Counted from the stretch's first letter, positions 10,004 to 19,521 are shown. The stretch: 64,000 bases of DNA from Stenotrophomonas maltophilia (GCF_001676385.1 NZ_LYVJ01000005.1:1-64000), one strand, 5' to 3'. Numbers and translations: made by a program. The notes: generated from the sequence alone by a model not told the origin.

Positions 10004-11302
10004 TCAGCTGAGCGGTGGTGGCAGGTGTGGCGCGACCAGCGCCAGCGTGCGCTGCAGGGCGCCACGCCCGTTGCTGACCAGGGTGCAGCCGGCCCGCGCC
10101 ATGTCCTCGCGCGCCTGCGCGTCGTCGAGCAGGTGCTGCAGCAGGTCACCGATCGCCTGCACGTCCTCGCCGATCAGCAACGCACCGGCTTCGCGCATGC
10201 GTCGCGAGATCTCGGCAAAGTTGTGCAGATGCGGGCCGGTCACGGCGGCAGTGCCCATCGCGGCCGGCTCCAGCAGGTTGTGGCCGCCAATTGGCTGCAG
10301 GCTGCCACCGACGAACGCCACCTGCGCGCAGGCGTAGAACGGCATCAACTCGCCCAGCGTGTCAATGACGAACACATCGGTTCCTGCCTCCGGCCACTGC
10401 GTCGCACGCCGCGTCGCCACGTTCCAACCCTGGTCGCGCGCCAGCGCTTCCACCTTCGGGAAGCGCTCGGGGTGCCGCGGCGCCCACAGCAGCAGGAGCC
10501 CCGGATGCTGCTGGCGCAGGCGCCGGTGCAGGTCGATCACCGCCTGTTCTTCACCATCGTGGGTACTGGCGGCGATCCACACCGGCCGCCGGGCGGGTAC
10601 GCGGGCATGGAACTGCTCGACAAAGCCCTGCACTTCCGGCGTGGCGATGTCGAACTTGAGGTTGCCCAGCGCCTGCACCTGCTCGGGAGCGGCGCCGAGC
10701 TGCACGAAGCGGTCGGCATCGTCCTGCGACTGCGCGGCCACGCAGGTGACCGTGCGCAACGCACGCCGGATCAGCGCCGCCAGCAGCCGGTAGCCGCGCA
10801 GCGAGCGGGCTGACAGGCGCGCATTGAGGATATAGACCGGGATGCGCCGGTCGCGGCAACCGAACAGCATGTTCGGCCACAGCTCGGTTTCCAGGATCAG
10901 CGCCAGGCTGGGCTGGAAGTGGCCGAGGAAGCGGTTGACGCTGCCCGGCACGTCGTAGGGCAGGTAGACATGGTCCAGCGCGTCCCCCCACAACGCACGC
11001 ACGCGCTCGGAGCCGGTCGGGGTGATGGTGGTGATGACCCAGCGGATGTCCGGGCGCTGCTGGCGCAGCGCATTGACCAGCGGAGCGGCCGCATTGACCT
11101 CCCCCACCGAGACCGCATGCAGCCAGACCCGCGGCTGGCAGGTCGGTTGCGGGTAGGAGGCATAGCGCTCGTCCCAGCGCCTGAAATACTCACGGACCCG
11201 GAAGCCGCGCCACACCAGGTGGTACACGGTGATCGGCAGCAGGACGTAGAGCACGGCCGAATACAGGCCGCGCAGGATCCATTCGACAGGGTCTTTACGC
11301 AT
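10004..11302 (-). CDS. waaA: 3-deoxy-D-manno-octulosonic acid (Kdo) transferase WaaA
   Basis: This 432-residue GT30 glycosyltransferase transfers Kdo from CMP-Kdo to lipid IVA, the first step of LPS core assembly, at the cytoplasmic face of the inner membrane. The N-terminus has a membrane anchor (LRGLYSAVLYVLLPITVYHL). Family motifs include WLHAVSVGEVNAA, ETELWPNML with the catalytic Glu, RLSARSLRGY, and the C-terminal FVGGSLQPIGGHNLLEPAA. The ATG at 11302 is chosen because the anchor starts soon after it; the longer frame begins in promoter-like sequence. It is divergent from lpxL, also a lipid A gene, with 60 bases between the starts. Confidence 0.93.
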   Translation of the reverse strand: MRKDPVEWILRGLYSAVLYVLLPITVYHLVWRGFRVREYFRRWDERYASYPQPTCQPRVWLHAVSVGEVNAAAPLVNALRQQRPDIRWVITTITPTGSERVRALWGDALDHVYLPYDVPGSVNRFLGHFQPSLALILETELWPNMLFGCRDRRIPVYILNARLSARSLRGYRLLAALIRRALRTVTCVAAQSQDDADRFVQLGAAPEQVQALGNLKFDIATPEVQGFVEQFHARVPARRPVWIAASTHDGEEQAVIDLHRRLRQQHPGLLLLWAPRHPERFPKVEALARDQGWNVATRRATQWPEAGTDVFVIDTLGELMPFYACAQVAFVGGSLQPIGGHNLLEPAAMGTAAVTGPHLHNFAEISRRMREAGALLIGEDVQAIGDLLQHLLDDAQAREDMARAGCTLVSNGRGALQRTLALVAPHLPPPLS

Positions 11303-11362
11303 GCGGCAAGGATACGGGAGCCCCTGGGGAAAGACACGCAACGGGGTTGGTAGAATGGAGCC

Positions 11363-12280
11363 ATGTCAGATGCCACCACCGCCGTCCGGCCGCCGCTGCG
11401 CAATCCTCGCAACTGGCCGATGTTCGCCGCCATGCTCGGCGCCTTCGCCATCGCCCGCCTGCCGTGGATGCTGCAGCGCGCACTGGGCCGGGGCGTCGGC
11501 TGGGTCAGTTGGCGCCTGCTCGGCAGCCGCCGCCGGGCCGCCGAGGTCAATCTGCGGCTGTGCTTCCCGGAGAAAGACGACGCCTGGCGCCAGCGCCTCG
11601 TGCGCGACAGCTTTGATGCACTGGGCGTGGGCGTGTTCGAGTGCATCCGTGCCTGGTGGGGCAGCATTGACCGCATCCGCCCGCAGGTGCAGATCGAAGG
11701 CCTGGAGCATCTGCGCCGGATGCAGGCCGAGGGCCGCGGCGTTCTGCTGGTGTCCGGCCATTTCATGACCCTGGAGATGTGCGGCCGCCTGCTGTGCGAC
11801 TACGTCGACCTGTCGGGCATGTACCGCAGGCACAAGAACCCGGTGTATGAGTGGGCGGTGAAGTTCGGCCGCCTGCGCTACGCCAAGGCGATGTTCGCCA
11901 ACGAGGACATCCGCGCGACCGTGCGCCACCTGAAGAAGGGCGGTTTCCTCTGGTACGCCCCCGACCAGGACATGCGCGGCAAGGACACCGTGTTCGTGCC
12001 CTTCTTCGGGCACACCGCATCGACCATCACCGCCACCCACCAGCTGGCACGGATGACCGGTTGCGCGGTGATCCCGTATTTCCACCGGCGCGAAGGCGGC
12101 AGGTACTTCCTGAAGATCGGCGCGCCGCTGGAGAACTTCCCCAGCGAGGATGTTGAAGCCGACACCACGCGGGTCAACCAGGCCATCGAAGCGATGGTGC
12201 GCGAGGCCCCCGACCAGTACCTTTGGATCCACCGGCGCTTCAAGCGCCAGCCGGGCGGCCGGAGTGATTTCTACAGGTAA
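11363..12280 (+). CDS. lpxL: lipid A acyltransferase (LpxL/HtrB family)
   Basis: This 305-residue inner-membrane acyltransferase adds a secondary acyl chain to Kdo2-lipid IVA. The catalytic HX4E motif is visible as SGHFMTLEM (H133, E138). Other conserved blocks are EVNLRLCFPE, the short MYRRHKNPVYEW and the YAPDQDMRGKDTVFVPFFG segment. The length is normal. It is divergent from waaA, so two consecutive Raetz-pathway steps share a promoter region. Whether it transfers laurate or another chain cannot be told from sequence. Confidence 0.92.
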   Translation: MSDATTAVRPPLRNPRNWPMFAAMLGAFAIARLPWMLQRALGRGVGWVSWRLLGSRRRAAEVNLRLCFPEKDDAWRQRLVRDSFDALGVGVFECIRAWWGSIDRIRPQVQIEGLEHLRRMQAEGRGVLLVSGHFMTLEMCGRLLCDYVDLSGMYRRHKNPVYEWAVKFGRLRYAKAMFANEDIRATVRHLKKGGFLWYAPDQDMRGKDTVFVPFFGHTASTITATHQLARMTGCAVIPYFHRREGGRYFLKIGAPLENFPSEDVEADTTRVNQAIEAMVREAPDQYLWIHRRFKRQPGGRSDFYR

Positions 12281-12300
12281 GGCTGGGACGGCAGGGCTCC

Positions 12301-12368
12301 ATCCACGCATGGCGTGGATTTGATGACGCGGAGCATTCTGAAGTAGACCCACGCCATGCGTGGATGCC
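12301..12368. repeat. pair of GTAG/SMAG-type palindromes
   Basis: The first hairpin is atccacgc-atg-gcgtggat (12301-12319). The second begins with GTAG at 12343 and reads gtagacccacgccatgcgtg onward to 12368. They lie head to head in the gap between the convergent lpxL and O-antigen-ligase genes. This arrangement matches SMAG dimers, which can act as transcript 3' ends. Confidence 0.7.
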
Positions 12369-12373
12369 GGTGC

Positions 12374-13705
12374 TCAGTCCGCGCGGATCGGCGCGTCCGG
12401 CTCGCGGGCCAACAGGCTGCCGGCGAACAACGCAGCCAGCAGCACGGTCAGGCCCCCCCAGAACGCGGAATAGAACGCGAGGTGGGTGTTGAGCGGGAAC
12501 ACGGTCACCGCCAGCGCCAGCATCGCCGGGCGTGCTCGGTCACGTGCGGCTGCCGGAGCGTAACGCCATGCCCGCCAGGCCTGCGCCACCGCCGCCAACC
12601 ACAGCAGCAGGCCCAGCACGCCGGTCTCGGCAAGGATTTCCAGCACGATCTGGTGGGCGTGCAGTGCCGGCTGATCGCCCCAGACGGCGGGACCCTCGTC
12701 GGCCACGCAGGCCGGATACGCATCGCGGAAGCCGCGCGCACCGACACCGTTCACCGGATGTTCCTCGATCATGCACACGGCCGCCTTCCAGATGCGCGCG
12801 CGCCCCGAAAGTGCCTCGTCAACACCCTGCGCGTCTTCGCTCCATGCCTGTGCCGTACGCGCGACACGCTCGCGCAGCTGCGGCACACCCGCTGCCAGGG
12901 TGGCAGTAGCCAGTGCCGCCACCAGCGCCAGCAGCAACAGCCGCGCCCAGCCGAACTGGCGCACGCCGCTGTAGGCCAGCACCAGCGCGAAGGTAATCCA
13001 TGAAGCCCGCGAACCGGCCAGCAGCAGCACGCATCCCAGGCCGGCGGCCGCCAGCCACCAGCCCGCATGGCCAAATCGCCGTGCTGCGGGCAGCAGCAGG
13101 AAGGGCGACAGGCTGGCCAGCACCTGGCCGAACTTCAGGTTGCACGGCCCGAGCGCCCCACTGAGGCGATCGGCCAGGGCGGCTTCGTCGGCCGGGCACA
13201 GTGCGTGCCCACTCACGGCCAGTTTCAGATGCTCCAGCGACCAGAACCACGGGCTGGTGCCAGCCAGCGCCTGCACCAGTGCGTCCAGCATCCACGCGCC
13301 GGTGATCAGCGCCAGGCCGCCGAAGGTCAGCCGTCTCCGCTCCGGCGTGGCCACCGCGATCGCCACCAGCCACATGAAGGGCAGGTAGCGCAGTCCGGCG
13401 GCGGCCTTGGTCCACGAGACCGAAGGGTCGACGGCATCGATGGCCGAGAACGCCTGCGGCAGCCAGTAGCCCAGGAACAGGATCGAGGCCAGCGCCCACG
13501 CCGCCGTGCTCAGCAGGTGCGGGCGGCGCTGCAGCCGGCGCATGACCATGCGCGCGGCAGCGTAGAGCGCGCCAAGCCCGAGCACGGTTTCGGCGATGCC
13601 CGGCAGCGGCCACATCGCTACATATGCCAGCACCCACCAGGGCGCCCAGCGCCCGGCACGATCTTCGCGCACAACCACGGCGGAATCAGCCAGCGAGGTC
13701 GGCAT
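12374..13705 (-). CDS. O-antigen ligase/polymerase-like membrane protein (Wzy_C)
   Basis: This 443-residue protein has about 10-12 membrane helices and a large periplasmic loop. The Wzy_C-type signature is visible: LLAGSRASWITF, then in the loop SGRARIWKAAVCMIEEHPVNGVG and the HAHQIVLEILAETGVLGLLL block typical of WaaL and RfaL ligases. Such proteins join undecaprenyl-linked O-antigen to lipid A-core or polymerise repeats. The ATG at 13705 overlaps the end of the upstream glycosyltransferase gene by 20 bases, so the two are translationally coupled. The longer open frame upstream overlaps that gene out of frame and is spurious. Confidence 0.82.
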   Translation of the reverse strand: MPTSLADSAVVVREDRAGRWAPWWVLAYVAMWPLPGIAETVLGLGALYAAARMVMRRLQRRPHLLSTAAWALASILFLGYWLPQAFSAIDAVDPSVSWTKAAAGLRYLPFMWLVAIAVATPERRRLTFGGLALITGAWMLDALVQALAGTSPWFWSLEHLKLAVSGHALCPADEAALADRLSGALGPCNLKFGQVLASLSPFLLLPAARRFGHAGWWLAAAGLGCVLLLAGSRASWITFALVLAYSGVRQFGWARLLLLALVAALATATLAAGVPQLRERVARTAQAWSEDAQGVDEALSGRARIWKAAVCMIEEHPVNGVGARGFRDAYPACVADEGPAVWGDQPALHAHQIVLEILAETGVLGLLLWLAAVAQAWRAWRYAPAAARDRARPAMLALAVTVFPLNTHLAFYSAFWGGLTVLLAALFAGSLLAREPDAPIRAD

Positions 13706-14801
13706 AGAGGCGGAGGGTATCGCGCTGCATGGCCTGCAGGGTAAACGGGATCCGGGCCGGCAGGGACGGCGGCTGCGCCAGCAGGGCCAGCGCACGTTCA
13801 CCCAGCGCACGCGCGTCGCCGAGCGGCACCGCGCCGCTGGGCTGCAGCTGCTGCAGCAGTTCGCCGACACCACCGTGGTCCCAGCCCAGCACCGGGCGGC
13901 CGACCGACAGCGCCTCGACGACGGTGCGGCCAAACGCTTCGGGCTTGTCCGACAGCTGCAGCACCAGATCGCTGGCCGCGTAGGCCTGGGCGATGCGTGC
14001 GGTAGGCGTGCTGATCTGCACGGCCTCGGCCACGCCCAGTGCCGCAGCCTGGCGGCGCAGGTCAGCCACGTAGGCCTCGCGCCCGGGCTCGTCGGTGCCC
14101 AGCATCCACAGCTGGGCAGGCACGCCGGCGGCACGCACGTCGGCCAGCAGGTGCAGCGCGTGGGCGTGACCCTTCAGCCGGGTGCCGCGCCCAGGCAGCA
14201 GCAGCAGCGGTCCTTCAACCTGGGCCAGCCAGGGATAATCGGCCGCCAAGGCAAGCCGCGGGCGACGGTCGGCACGCGCCACGCGTGGGAACTGGCCGAC
14301 ATCGACGCCCCGGGGAATGACCTGCAGCTTTTCTTCCGGCACCGTCGGATAGTGACGCTGCACGTAGGCGCGCACGGTATTGGACACGCAGATCACGCGT
14401 TCACCGCTGGTCATCACCGCGCTGTAGCGACTGGGCGAATTCAACCCGTGCACGGTAGTCACCCAATGCGGGCGCTGCGCGACGGGCATGGCACGGATCG
14501 CGTACAGGCCCAGCCAGGCCGGCAGCCGCGAACGGGCATGCACGATATCCGCGCCAACCTCGGCAAACAGCCTGCGCAGGGTCGGCAGATGGCGCAGGGT
14601 CAGCAGCGACTTGTGGCCGATGTCGAGCGTGAGGTGCTCGGCACCGCTATCGAGCAGCGGCTGCACCAGGCGGCCACCGGCGGAGACTACCAGCGCACGA
14701 TGGCCGGCAGCGACCAGGGCCGCAGCGATTTCCAGGGTCGAGCGCTCGACGCCGCCGGAGTGCAGCGCCGGCAGCAACTGCACCACGGTCAATCGGCGCA
14801 T
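13686..14801 (-). CDS. GT4-family glycosyltransferase, LPS or polysaccharide type
   Basis: This 371-residue GT-B enzyme is cytoplasmic. The N-terminal acceptor domain begins with VQLLPALHSGGVERSTLEIA, the usual GT4 glycine-rich loop. The C-terminal donor domain contains LLLLPGRGTRLKGH and the EX7E motif EAFGRTVVE. It transfers a sugar from a nucleotide donor, and the sugar cannot be predicted. It is coupled to the ligase-like gene downstream (20-base overlap) and close to waaA and lpxL, which suggests core or O-antigen assembly. The start has GGGAG about 6 bases upstream. Confidence 0.87.
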   Translation of the reverse strand: MRRLTVVQLLPALHSGGVERSTLEIAAALVAAGHRALVVSAGGRLVQPLLDSGAEHLTLDIGHKSLLTLRHLPTLRRLFAEVGADIVHARSRLPAWLGLYAIRAMPVAQRPHWVTTVHGLNSPSRYSAVMTSGERVICVSNTVRAYVQRHYPTVPEEKLQVIPRGVDVGQFPRVARADRRPRLALAADYPWLAQVEGPLLLLPGRGTRLKGHAHALHLLADVRAAGVPAQLWMLGTDEPGREAYVADLRRQAAALGVAEAVQISTPTARIAQAYAASDLVLQLSDKPEAFGRTVVEALSVGRPVLGWDHGGVGELLQQLQPSGAVPLGDARALGERALALLAQPPSLPARIPFTLQAMQRDTLRLYADLAG

Positions 14802-14817
14802 TGAAGGGAGCAGCCGT

Positions 14818-15015
14818 TCAGTCGGCCAGGACGAACACGGAACCGCAGTACGGGCACTGCGCTTCGCCGTTGGGCTCGTCTTCGATCGGCAGGTACACGC
14901 GCGGATGCGAATTCCACAGCGCCATTTCCGGGGTCGGGCAGCTCAGCGGGAGATCACTGCGATGCACGGTGTAGCGCTTCTCGGCGTTGGCGGGCGCGGT
15001 GGCGGTATGGCTCAT
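14818..15015 (-). CDS. small zinc-ribbon protein (zf-CHCC, NDUFS6-like)
   Basis: This 65-residue protein contains a C-x8-H ... C-x2-C pattern (LSCPTPEMALWNSHPRVYLP, then QCPYCGSVF) typical of zf-CHCC proteins related to the NDUFS6 subunit of complex I. Short bacterial members are widespread in proteobacteria, and their function is not settled. The ATG at 15015 is used because the longer frame codes a low-complexity Arg/Pro-rich stretch. It precedes the glycosyltransferase gene by 16 bases and is probably first in that unit. Confidence 0.8.
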   Translation of the reverse strand: MSHTATAPANAEKRYTVHRSDLPLSCPTPEMALWNSHPRVYLPIEDEPNGEAQCPYCGSVFVLAD

Positions 15016-15436
15016 GGCGGATGTCGATGCACGGGTTGCGAGGCCTGTAATTCTAGCACCCGGGCCAGCCGGGCATGGCGCCGCGCCGGCCCGGCCTGCG
15101 CACTTTCGCGGTGATCGCCACCGTGCGGCCCTGGGCTGCCGGGCCATGCAGCGGAAGAACTTCCCGGATCGATCCGCGCAGACCCGGCGAAAATCGGCCA
15201 TCGCGATATTTCCCGGGTTTGGATCGAACTAAATGGCACTTGCCAGCACATCGATGCTGTTGCAGGATCGGGCCGGGTCGCGCAACTCGGCCCCCCATCC
15301 GACCCGATCGCATGGCCCGCCCCCACCGGACCGGCATCGCCTCTTCCACTGCCACGTTGGCGGGCGGAGCGATGCTGCCCGTGGTGTCCGCCGATGCGGG
15401 TTCTGCCCGCCGCCAGCCCATCCGGGAGACCCTTGC
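15016..15436. other. divergent intergenic region before the GH92 gene
   Basis: This 421-base gap separates the minus-strand zinc-ribbon gene from the GH92 gene. It must hold both promoters. The AT-richest part is around 15206-15236, with cgatatttcccgggtttgga, and is a plausible promoter core. An in-frame 42-codon ORF (15312-15440) ends by overlapping the GH92 ATG as ATGA and could be a leader, but nothing else supports it. Confidence 0.4.
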
Positions 15437-18400
15437 ATGACCCTGTCCGATCCTCGCCGCGCCCTGCTTCCACTCGCGTTGGCCCTGGCCTGCGCGACTA
15501 CCGTGATGCCGGTGCTGGCACAGGGACTGCAGACCTCGTTCGAACCCGGTGAACCGGCCCCGTCGAAGGCCGCCGGCACGCTGCAGGTCACGATCGGCAG
15601 TGGCCCTGCGGCGCCCTACGCCGCCAAGCGCAACGTCGGCTACAGCGGCCTGCATGCATTGCGCTACAGCAGCACCGGCGGCAGCACGCGGCGCGAACTG
15701 TTCACGACCGACCTGCCCATCGAGGCCGATACCACCCTGTCGTGGCTGGTGCTGCCGGAAATCGTCGGCAAGGACACCGTGGCCTCGACCTATGTCTCGC
15801 TGGACCTGCTGCTGGACGACGGCAGCCGCGTTTCGGCCGGCGCTGCGCGGGACCAGCATGGGGTGGCCCTCGGCGCACGTGCACAGGGCGAATCGAAGAC
15901 ACTGTATCCCCAGCAATGGGCACGCAAGTCGGTGCGGCTGGGCGACGTACCCGCACTGAAGGGCCGCCGCGTGGTGGCGATCGAGCTGGAAGTGGCCAGT
16001 GCCGACGGTGCCGCGGTCTCCGGCTGGATCGACGACGTGCGCCTGGACAGCGTGCCGAGGCAGCAGCCGCAGCGTGTCTCCGACTGGGTACTGACCACCC
16101 GCGGCACCCAGGCCAACGGCACCTTCTCGCGCGGCAACAATTTCCCGGCCACGGCGGTGCCGCATGGCTTCAACTTCTGGACCCCGGTGACCGATGCCGG
16201 CGCGCTGAACTGGCTGTACCGCTGGAACGAGCAGAACGACGCACAGAACCGCCCGCAGTTGCAGGCGCTTGCGCTGAGCCACCAGCCCAGCCCGTGGATG
16301 GGCGACCGCCAGACCTTCCAGGTGATGCCCTCGGCCAGCCGTGGCGTGCCGGACGCCGACCGCCGCAAGCGCGCGCTGTCGTTCGACCGCCGCCATGAAA
16401 GCGCGCGTCCGTACCGCTACGACGTGCGTTTCGACAACGGGATCGCGGCCGCCATCGCACCGACCGACCATGCCGCGCTGTTCCGTTTCGATTTTCCCGA
16501 GGGCGGCGACGCCAACCTGCTGTTCGACAATGTCGATGCGCGTGGTGGCTTGACCCTGGACGCCGCCACGCAGACGCTGTCCGGCTACACCGATACCCGC
16601 AGCGGCCTGTCCAACGGCGCCAGCCGCATGTACGTGGTGGCCAGCTTCGACAAGCCCTGGCGCAGCAGCGGCCGCATCGGCACCGGTCGTCCGACCGGCT
16701 ACATCAAGTTCGATGCCGGCAGCGACCGGCGGGTGACGATGCGCATTGCCACCTCGCTGATTTCGGTGGAACAGGCGCGGCACAACCTGGCGCTGGAGAT
16801 CAGCGCCGCCGACACGCTGGAGAGCGTGGCCGGCCGGGCGCAGGATGCATGGGATGCACGCCTGTCCCGCTTCGACATCGGCGATGCCAGCGACGACCAG
16901 AAGACCACGCTGTATTCCAGCCTGTACCGGCTGTACCTCTACCCCAATTCCGGCCACGAGAATGCTGGCAGCGCGGCCGCGCCGGCCTGGCGCTACGCGA
17001 ACCAGGCCAGCGCCAGCGATGACAACACCGAGGGCAGCGAGAGCCGCAGCTTCACCGGCGTGCGTGATGGCAAGGTGTTCGTCAACAATGGCTTCTGGGA
17101 CACGTTCCGCACGACCTGGCCGGCCTATGCGCTGTTCACGCCCGACGATGCCGGCCAGCTGGTGCAGGGCTTCATCGAGCAGTACCGCGCCGGCGGCTGG
17201 ATCGCACGCTGGTCGTCGCCGGGCTACGCCGACCTGATGGTCGGTACCAGTTCGGACGTGGCCTTCGCCGATGCGTGGCTGAAGGGCATTGGCGGTTTCG
17301 ACCCGGCCGAGGCCTACGCCGCCGCGCTGAAGAATGCCACCGTGGTACCACCCGACCGCCATGTCGGCCGCAAGGGCATGGACCGCTCGACTTTCCGTGG
17401 CTATGCCAGCGCCGACGTGCATGAGGGCATGTCGTGGACGATGGAAGGCGCGCTCAACGATTTCGGCATCGCCAACATGGCCGATGCCCTGGCCAGGCGT
17501 GCGGCCTCGCCCGCTGCGCGCGAGCGCTACAGCACTGAGGCCGACTACTTCCGCTACCGCGCGGCCAGCTACGCGACGATGTTCGATCCGGCGGCCGGCT
17601 TCTTCCAGGGCCGCAACGCCGACGGCCGCTGGCGGGTGGACGCCAAGGATTACGACCCGCGGGTGTGGGGCCACGACTACACCGAATCCAACGGCTGGAC
17701 CTTCGCCTTCACCGCCGCGCACGATGGTGAAGGCCTCGCCGCGCTGTACGGTGGCCGCGACAAGCTGGCCGCCAAGCTGGATGCCTTCTTTGCCACGCCG
17801 GAAACCGCCGACCCGGCGCTGGCCGGCTCCTATGGCGGCACCATCCACGAGATGACCGAAGCGCGCGACGTGCGCATGGGCATGTACGCGCACAGCAACC
17901 AGCCGGCGCACCATATCCCGTGGATGTACCTGTACGCCGGGCAGCCGTGGAAGACCCAGCAGCACGTGCGCGAGATCCTGTCGCGGCTGTACGTCGGCAG
18001 CGAGATCGGCCAGGGCTATCCCGGCGACGAGGACAACGGCGAGGCCTCGGCGTGGTACGTGCTGGCCTCGCTGGGCCTGTACCCGCTGCGCATGGGCGCC
18101 CCGGAGTACGTGATCGGCTCGCCGGCATTCCGCCATGCGCGGGTGGAACTGCAGGGCGGCGCGGTGCTGACCGTGAACGCGGCCAACAATTCGCGCGAGA
18201 ACGTCTATGTGCAGTCGCTGAAGATCAACGGCAAGCCCTGGACGAAGACCTGGGTGCCGCACGACCTGATCGCCAAGGGCGCGACGCTGGACTTCGAAAT
18301 GGGGCCGCGGCCGTCGCGTTGGGGCAGCGGTGTGGACGATGTACCGCGCTCGTTGACCGCGCGCGGCCAGCGCCCGCAGCTGCTGCACGACCTGCTCGGC

Positions 18401-18781
18401 AGCGGCGCAAAGGCGACGCTGGCCGATGGCCGCGCCCTGCCGGCGCTGGTCGATGACGATGCGGCCACCACCCTCGGCCTGGGCGCTGGCGCAACCATCG
18501 CGCTGACCGGCCTGGGCGACGGCACGCCGACGATATACACGCTGACCAGCGGCGACGGCCGCATCCAGGGCGGCCAATGGACGCTGGAAGCGCGCAACGG
18601 CAGCGGCCGCTGGAGCGTGCTGGACCAGCGCAGCGGCGAGGACTTCGAATCCGCCCGCCAGACGCGTCCGTTCCGCATCGCCCATCCCGGCCGCTACAAC
18701 GAGTACCGCCTGCGCCTGGGGGCGCCCGGGCGCCTGTCGCTGGCGGAGATCGAGCTGCTGGCCGCCGGCGCCGCACGATGA
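15437..18781 (+). CDS. GH92-family alpha-mannosidase, secreted
   Basis: This 1114-residue protein has a signal peptide (about 1-29). An N-terminal beta domain binds the glycan side, followed by the GH92 (alpha/alpha)6 catalytic domain. Signature blocks are NNGFWDTFRTTWPAYALF, RSTFRGYASADVHEGMSWT, GGTIHEMTEARDVRMG (around residue 803, the acid Glu) and GYPGDEDNGEASAWYVLASL (around 863, the catalytic base Asp). GH92 enzymes are Ca2+-dependent exo-alpha-mannosidases acting on alpha-1,2- and related linkages of N-glycans. The C-terminal 130 residues look like a galactose-binding (F5/8 type C) domain. The start has GGGAGACC upstream. The ATGA overlap couples it to the next gene. Confidence 0.92.
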   Translation: MTLSDPRRALLPLALALACATTVMPVLAQGLQTSFEPGEPAPSKAAGTLQVTIGSGPAAPYAAKRNVGYSGLHALRYSSTGGSTRRELFTTDLPIEADTTLSWLVLPEIVGKDTVASTYVSLDLLLDDGSRVSAGAARDQHGVALGARAQGESKTLYPQQWARKSVRLGDVPALKGRRVVAIELEVASADGAAVSGWIDDVRLDSVPRQQPQRVSDWVLTTRGTQANGTFSRGNNFPATAVPHGFNFWTPVTDAGALNWLYRWNEQNDAQNRPQLQALALSHQPSPWMGDRQTFQVMPSASRGVPDADRRKRALSFDRRHESARPYRYDVRFDNGIAAAIAPTDHAALFRFDFPEGGDANLLFDNVDARGGLTLDAATQTLSGYTDTRSGLSNGASRMYVVASFDKPWRSSGRIGTGRPTGYIKFDAGSDRRVTMRIATSLISVEQARHNLALEISAADTLESVAGRAQDAWDARLSRFDIGDASDDQKTTLYSSLYRLYLYPNSGHENAGSAAAPAWRYANQASASDDNTEGSESRSFTGVRDGKVFVNNGFWDTFRTTWPAYALFTPDDAGQLVQGFIEQYRAGGWIARWSSPGYADLMVGTSSDVAFADAWLKGIGGFDPAEAYAAALKNATVVPPDRHVGRKGMDRSTFRGYASADVHEGMSWTMEGALNDFGIANMADALARRAASPAARERYSTEADYFRYRAASYATMFDPAAGFFQGRNADGRWRVDAKDYDPRVWGHDYTESNGWTFAFTAAHDGEGLAALYGGRDKLAAKLDAFFATPETADPALAGSYGGTIHEMTEARDVRMGMYAHSNQPAHHIPWMYLYAGQPWKTQQHVREILSRLYVGSEIGQGYPGDEDNGEASAWYVLASLGLYPLRMGAPEYVIGSPAFRHARVELQGGAVLTVNAANNSRENVYVQSLKINGKPWTKTWVPHDLIAKGATLDFEMGPRPSRWGSGVDDVPRSLTARGQRPQLLHDLLGSGAKATLADGRALPALVDDDAATTLGLGAGATIALTGLGDGTPTIYTLTSGDGRIQGGQWTLEARNGSGRWSVLDQRSGEDFESARQTRPFRIAHPGRYNEYRLRLGAPGRLSLAEIELLAAGAAR

Positions 18782-19521
18782 ACACCCTGCGCTGCCGCCT
18801 GTTGCCGCTGGCCCTGCTGGGCCTGTCCTTCTCCAGTGCCGGCCAGGCCCCGGCATTCGATGCATCGCTGACGCGTGGCGGGGTGACACTGGACTATCGG
18901 GACGCCGGAGCCGTCCTCGCCACGCCGCAACGCAGGCGCATGCTCGATGCGTTCTTCCACGCCTATCTCCGCCAACGCGCTGACTTCCATCCGGCGGCAC
19001 CGTCGACGGTGCGCATCGTGATCGATCCGGCCTACACCGGCATCGCCTTCGTCGGCGACAAGGACCAGGCCGCAACGATCACCATCAACCCGGGCTGGTT
19101 GGCGCAGCACCCGGACGATATCGACCTGGTCACCCATGAAGCCATGCACATCGTGCAGGGCTATCCCGGCTACGGCGATGCACGCGTACCGGGCTGGCTG
19201 GTGGAAGGCATCGCCGACTACGCACGCGATCGCTACGGCCTGGACAATGCCGCTGCCGGATGGGCACTGCCGGGCAAGGTCGAGAAGGGACAGAATTTCG
19301 ACAGCGGCTACCGGGTCACCGCTGCGTTCCTGAAATGGGCCGAGGCGGAACATCCGGGCCTGGTGCTGGCACTGGACAAGGCCCTGCGCGACGGCCGCTA
19401 TGCACCCGCGCTGTGGCAGGTGCACACCGGCAAGGCATTGCCGGCGCTGTGGGCGCAGTATGCGAAGCCGCGCTCGGAGGCACCGCCATCGGCGCCGGCA
19501 CGCCGCGGCAAGCCGCGCTGA
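18778..19521 (+). CDS. secreted basic-secretory-protein family metallopeptidase
   Basis: This 247-residue secreted protein has a signal peptide (about 1-22). The Zn-binding motif HEAMH is seen at 120-124 (H120, E121, H124), followed by WLVEGIADYARDRYG, where E143 may be another ligand. This pattern matches the plant basic secretory protein family, thought to be metallopeptidases. The ATG overlaps the GH92 stop as ATGA, so the two are translationally coupled and probably act together on glycoproteins outside the cytoplasm. Peptidase activity is inferred from the motif. Confidence 0.82.
   Translation: MNTLRCRLLPLALLGLSFSSAGQAPAFDASLTRGGVTLDYRDAGAVLATPQRRRMLDAFFHAYLRQRADFHPAAPSTVRIVIDPAYTGIAFVGDKDQAATITINPGWLAQHPDDIDLVTHEAMHIVQGYPGYGDARVPGWLVEGIADYARDRYGLDNAAAGWALPGKVEKGQNFDSGYRVTAAFLKWAEAEHPGLVLALDKALRDGRYAPALWQVHTGKALPALWAQYAKPRSEAPPSAPARRGKPR

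Noticed and set aside
13706-14134. N-terminal extension of the O-antigen-ligase-like protein
   Set aside because: The extension lies out of frame within the glycosyltransferase gene and has a Cys/Arg/Pro-rich shadow composition; the ATG at 13705 fits the family.
15053-19075. 1340-codon minus-strand frame opposite the GH92 gene
   Set aside because: Low-complexity composition of an antisense frame; the GH92 enzyme has full family motifs.
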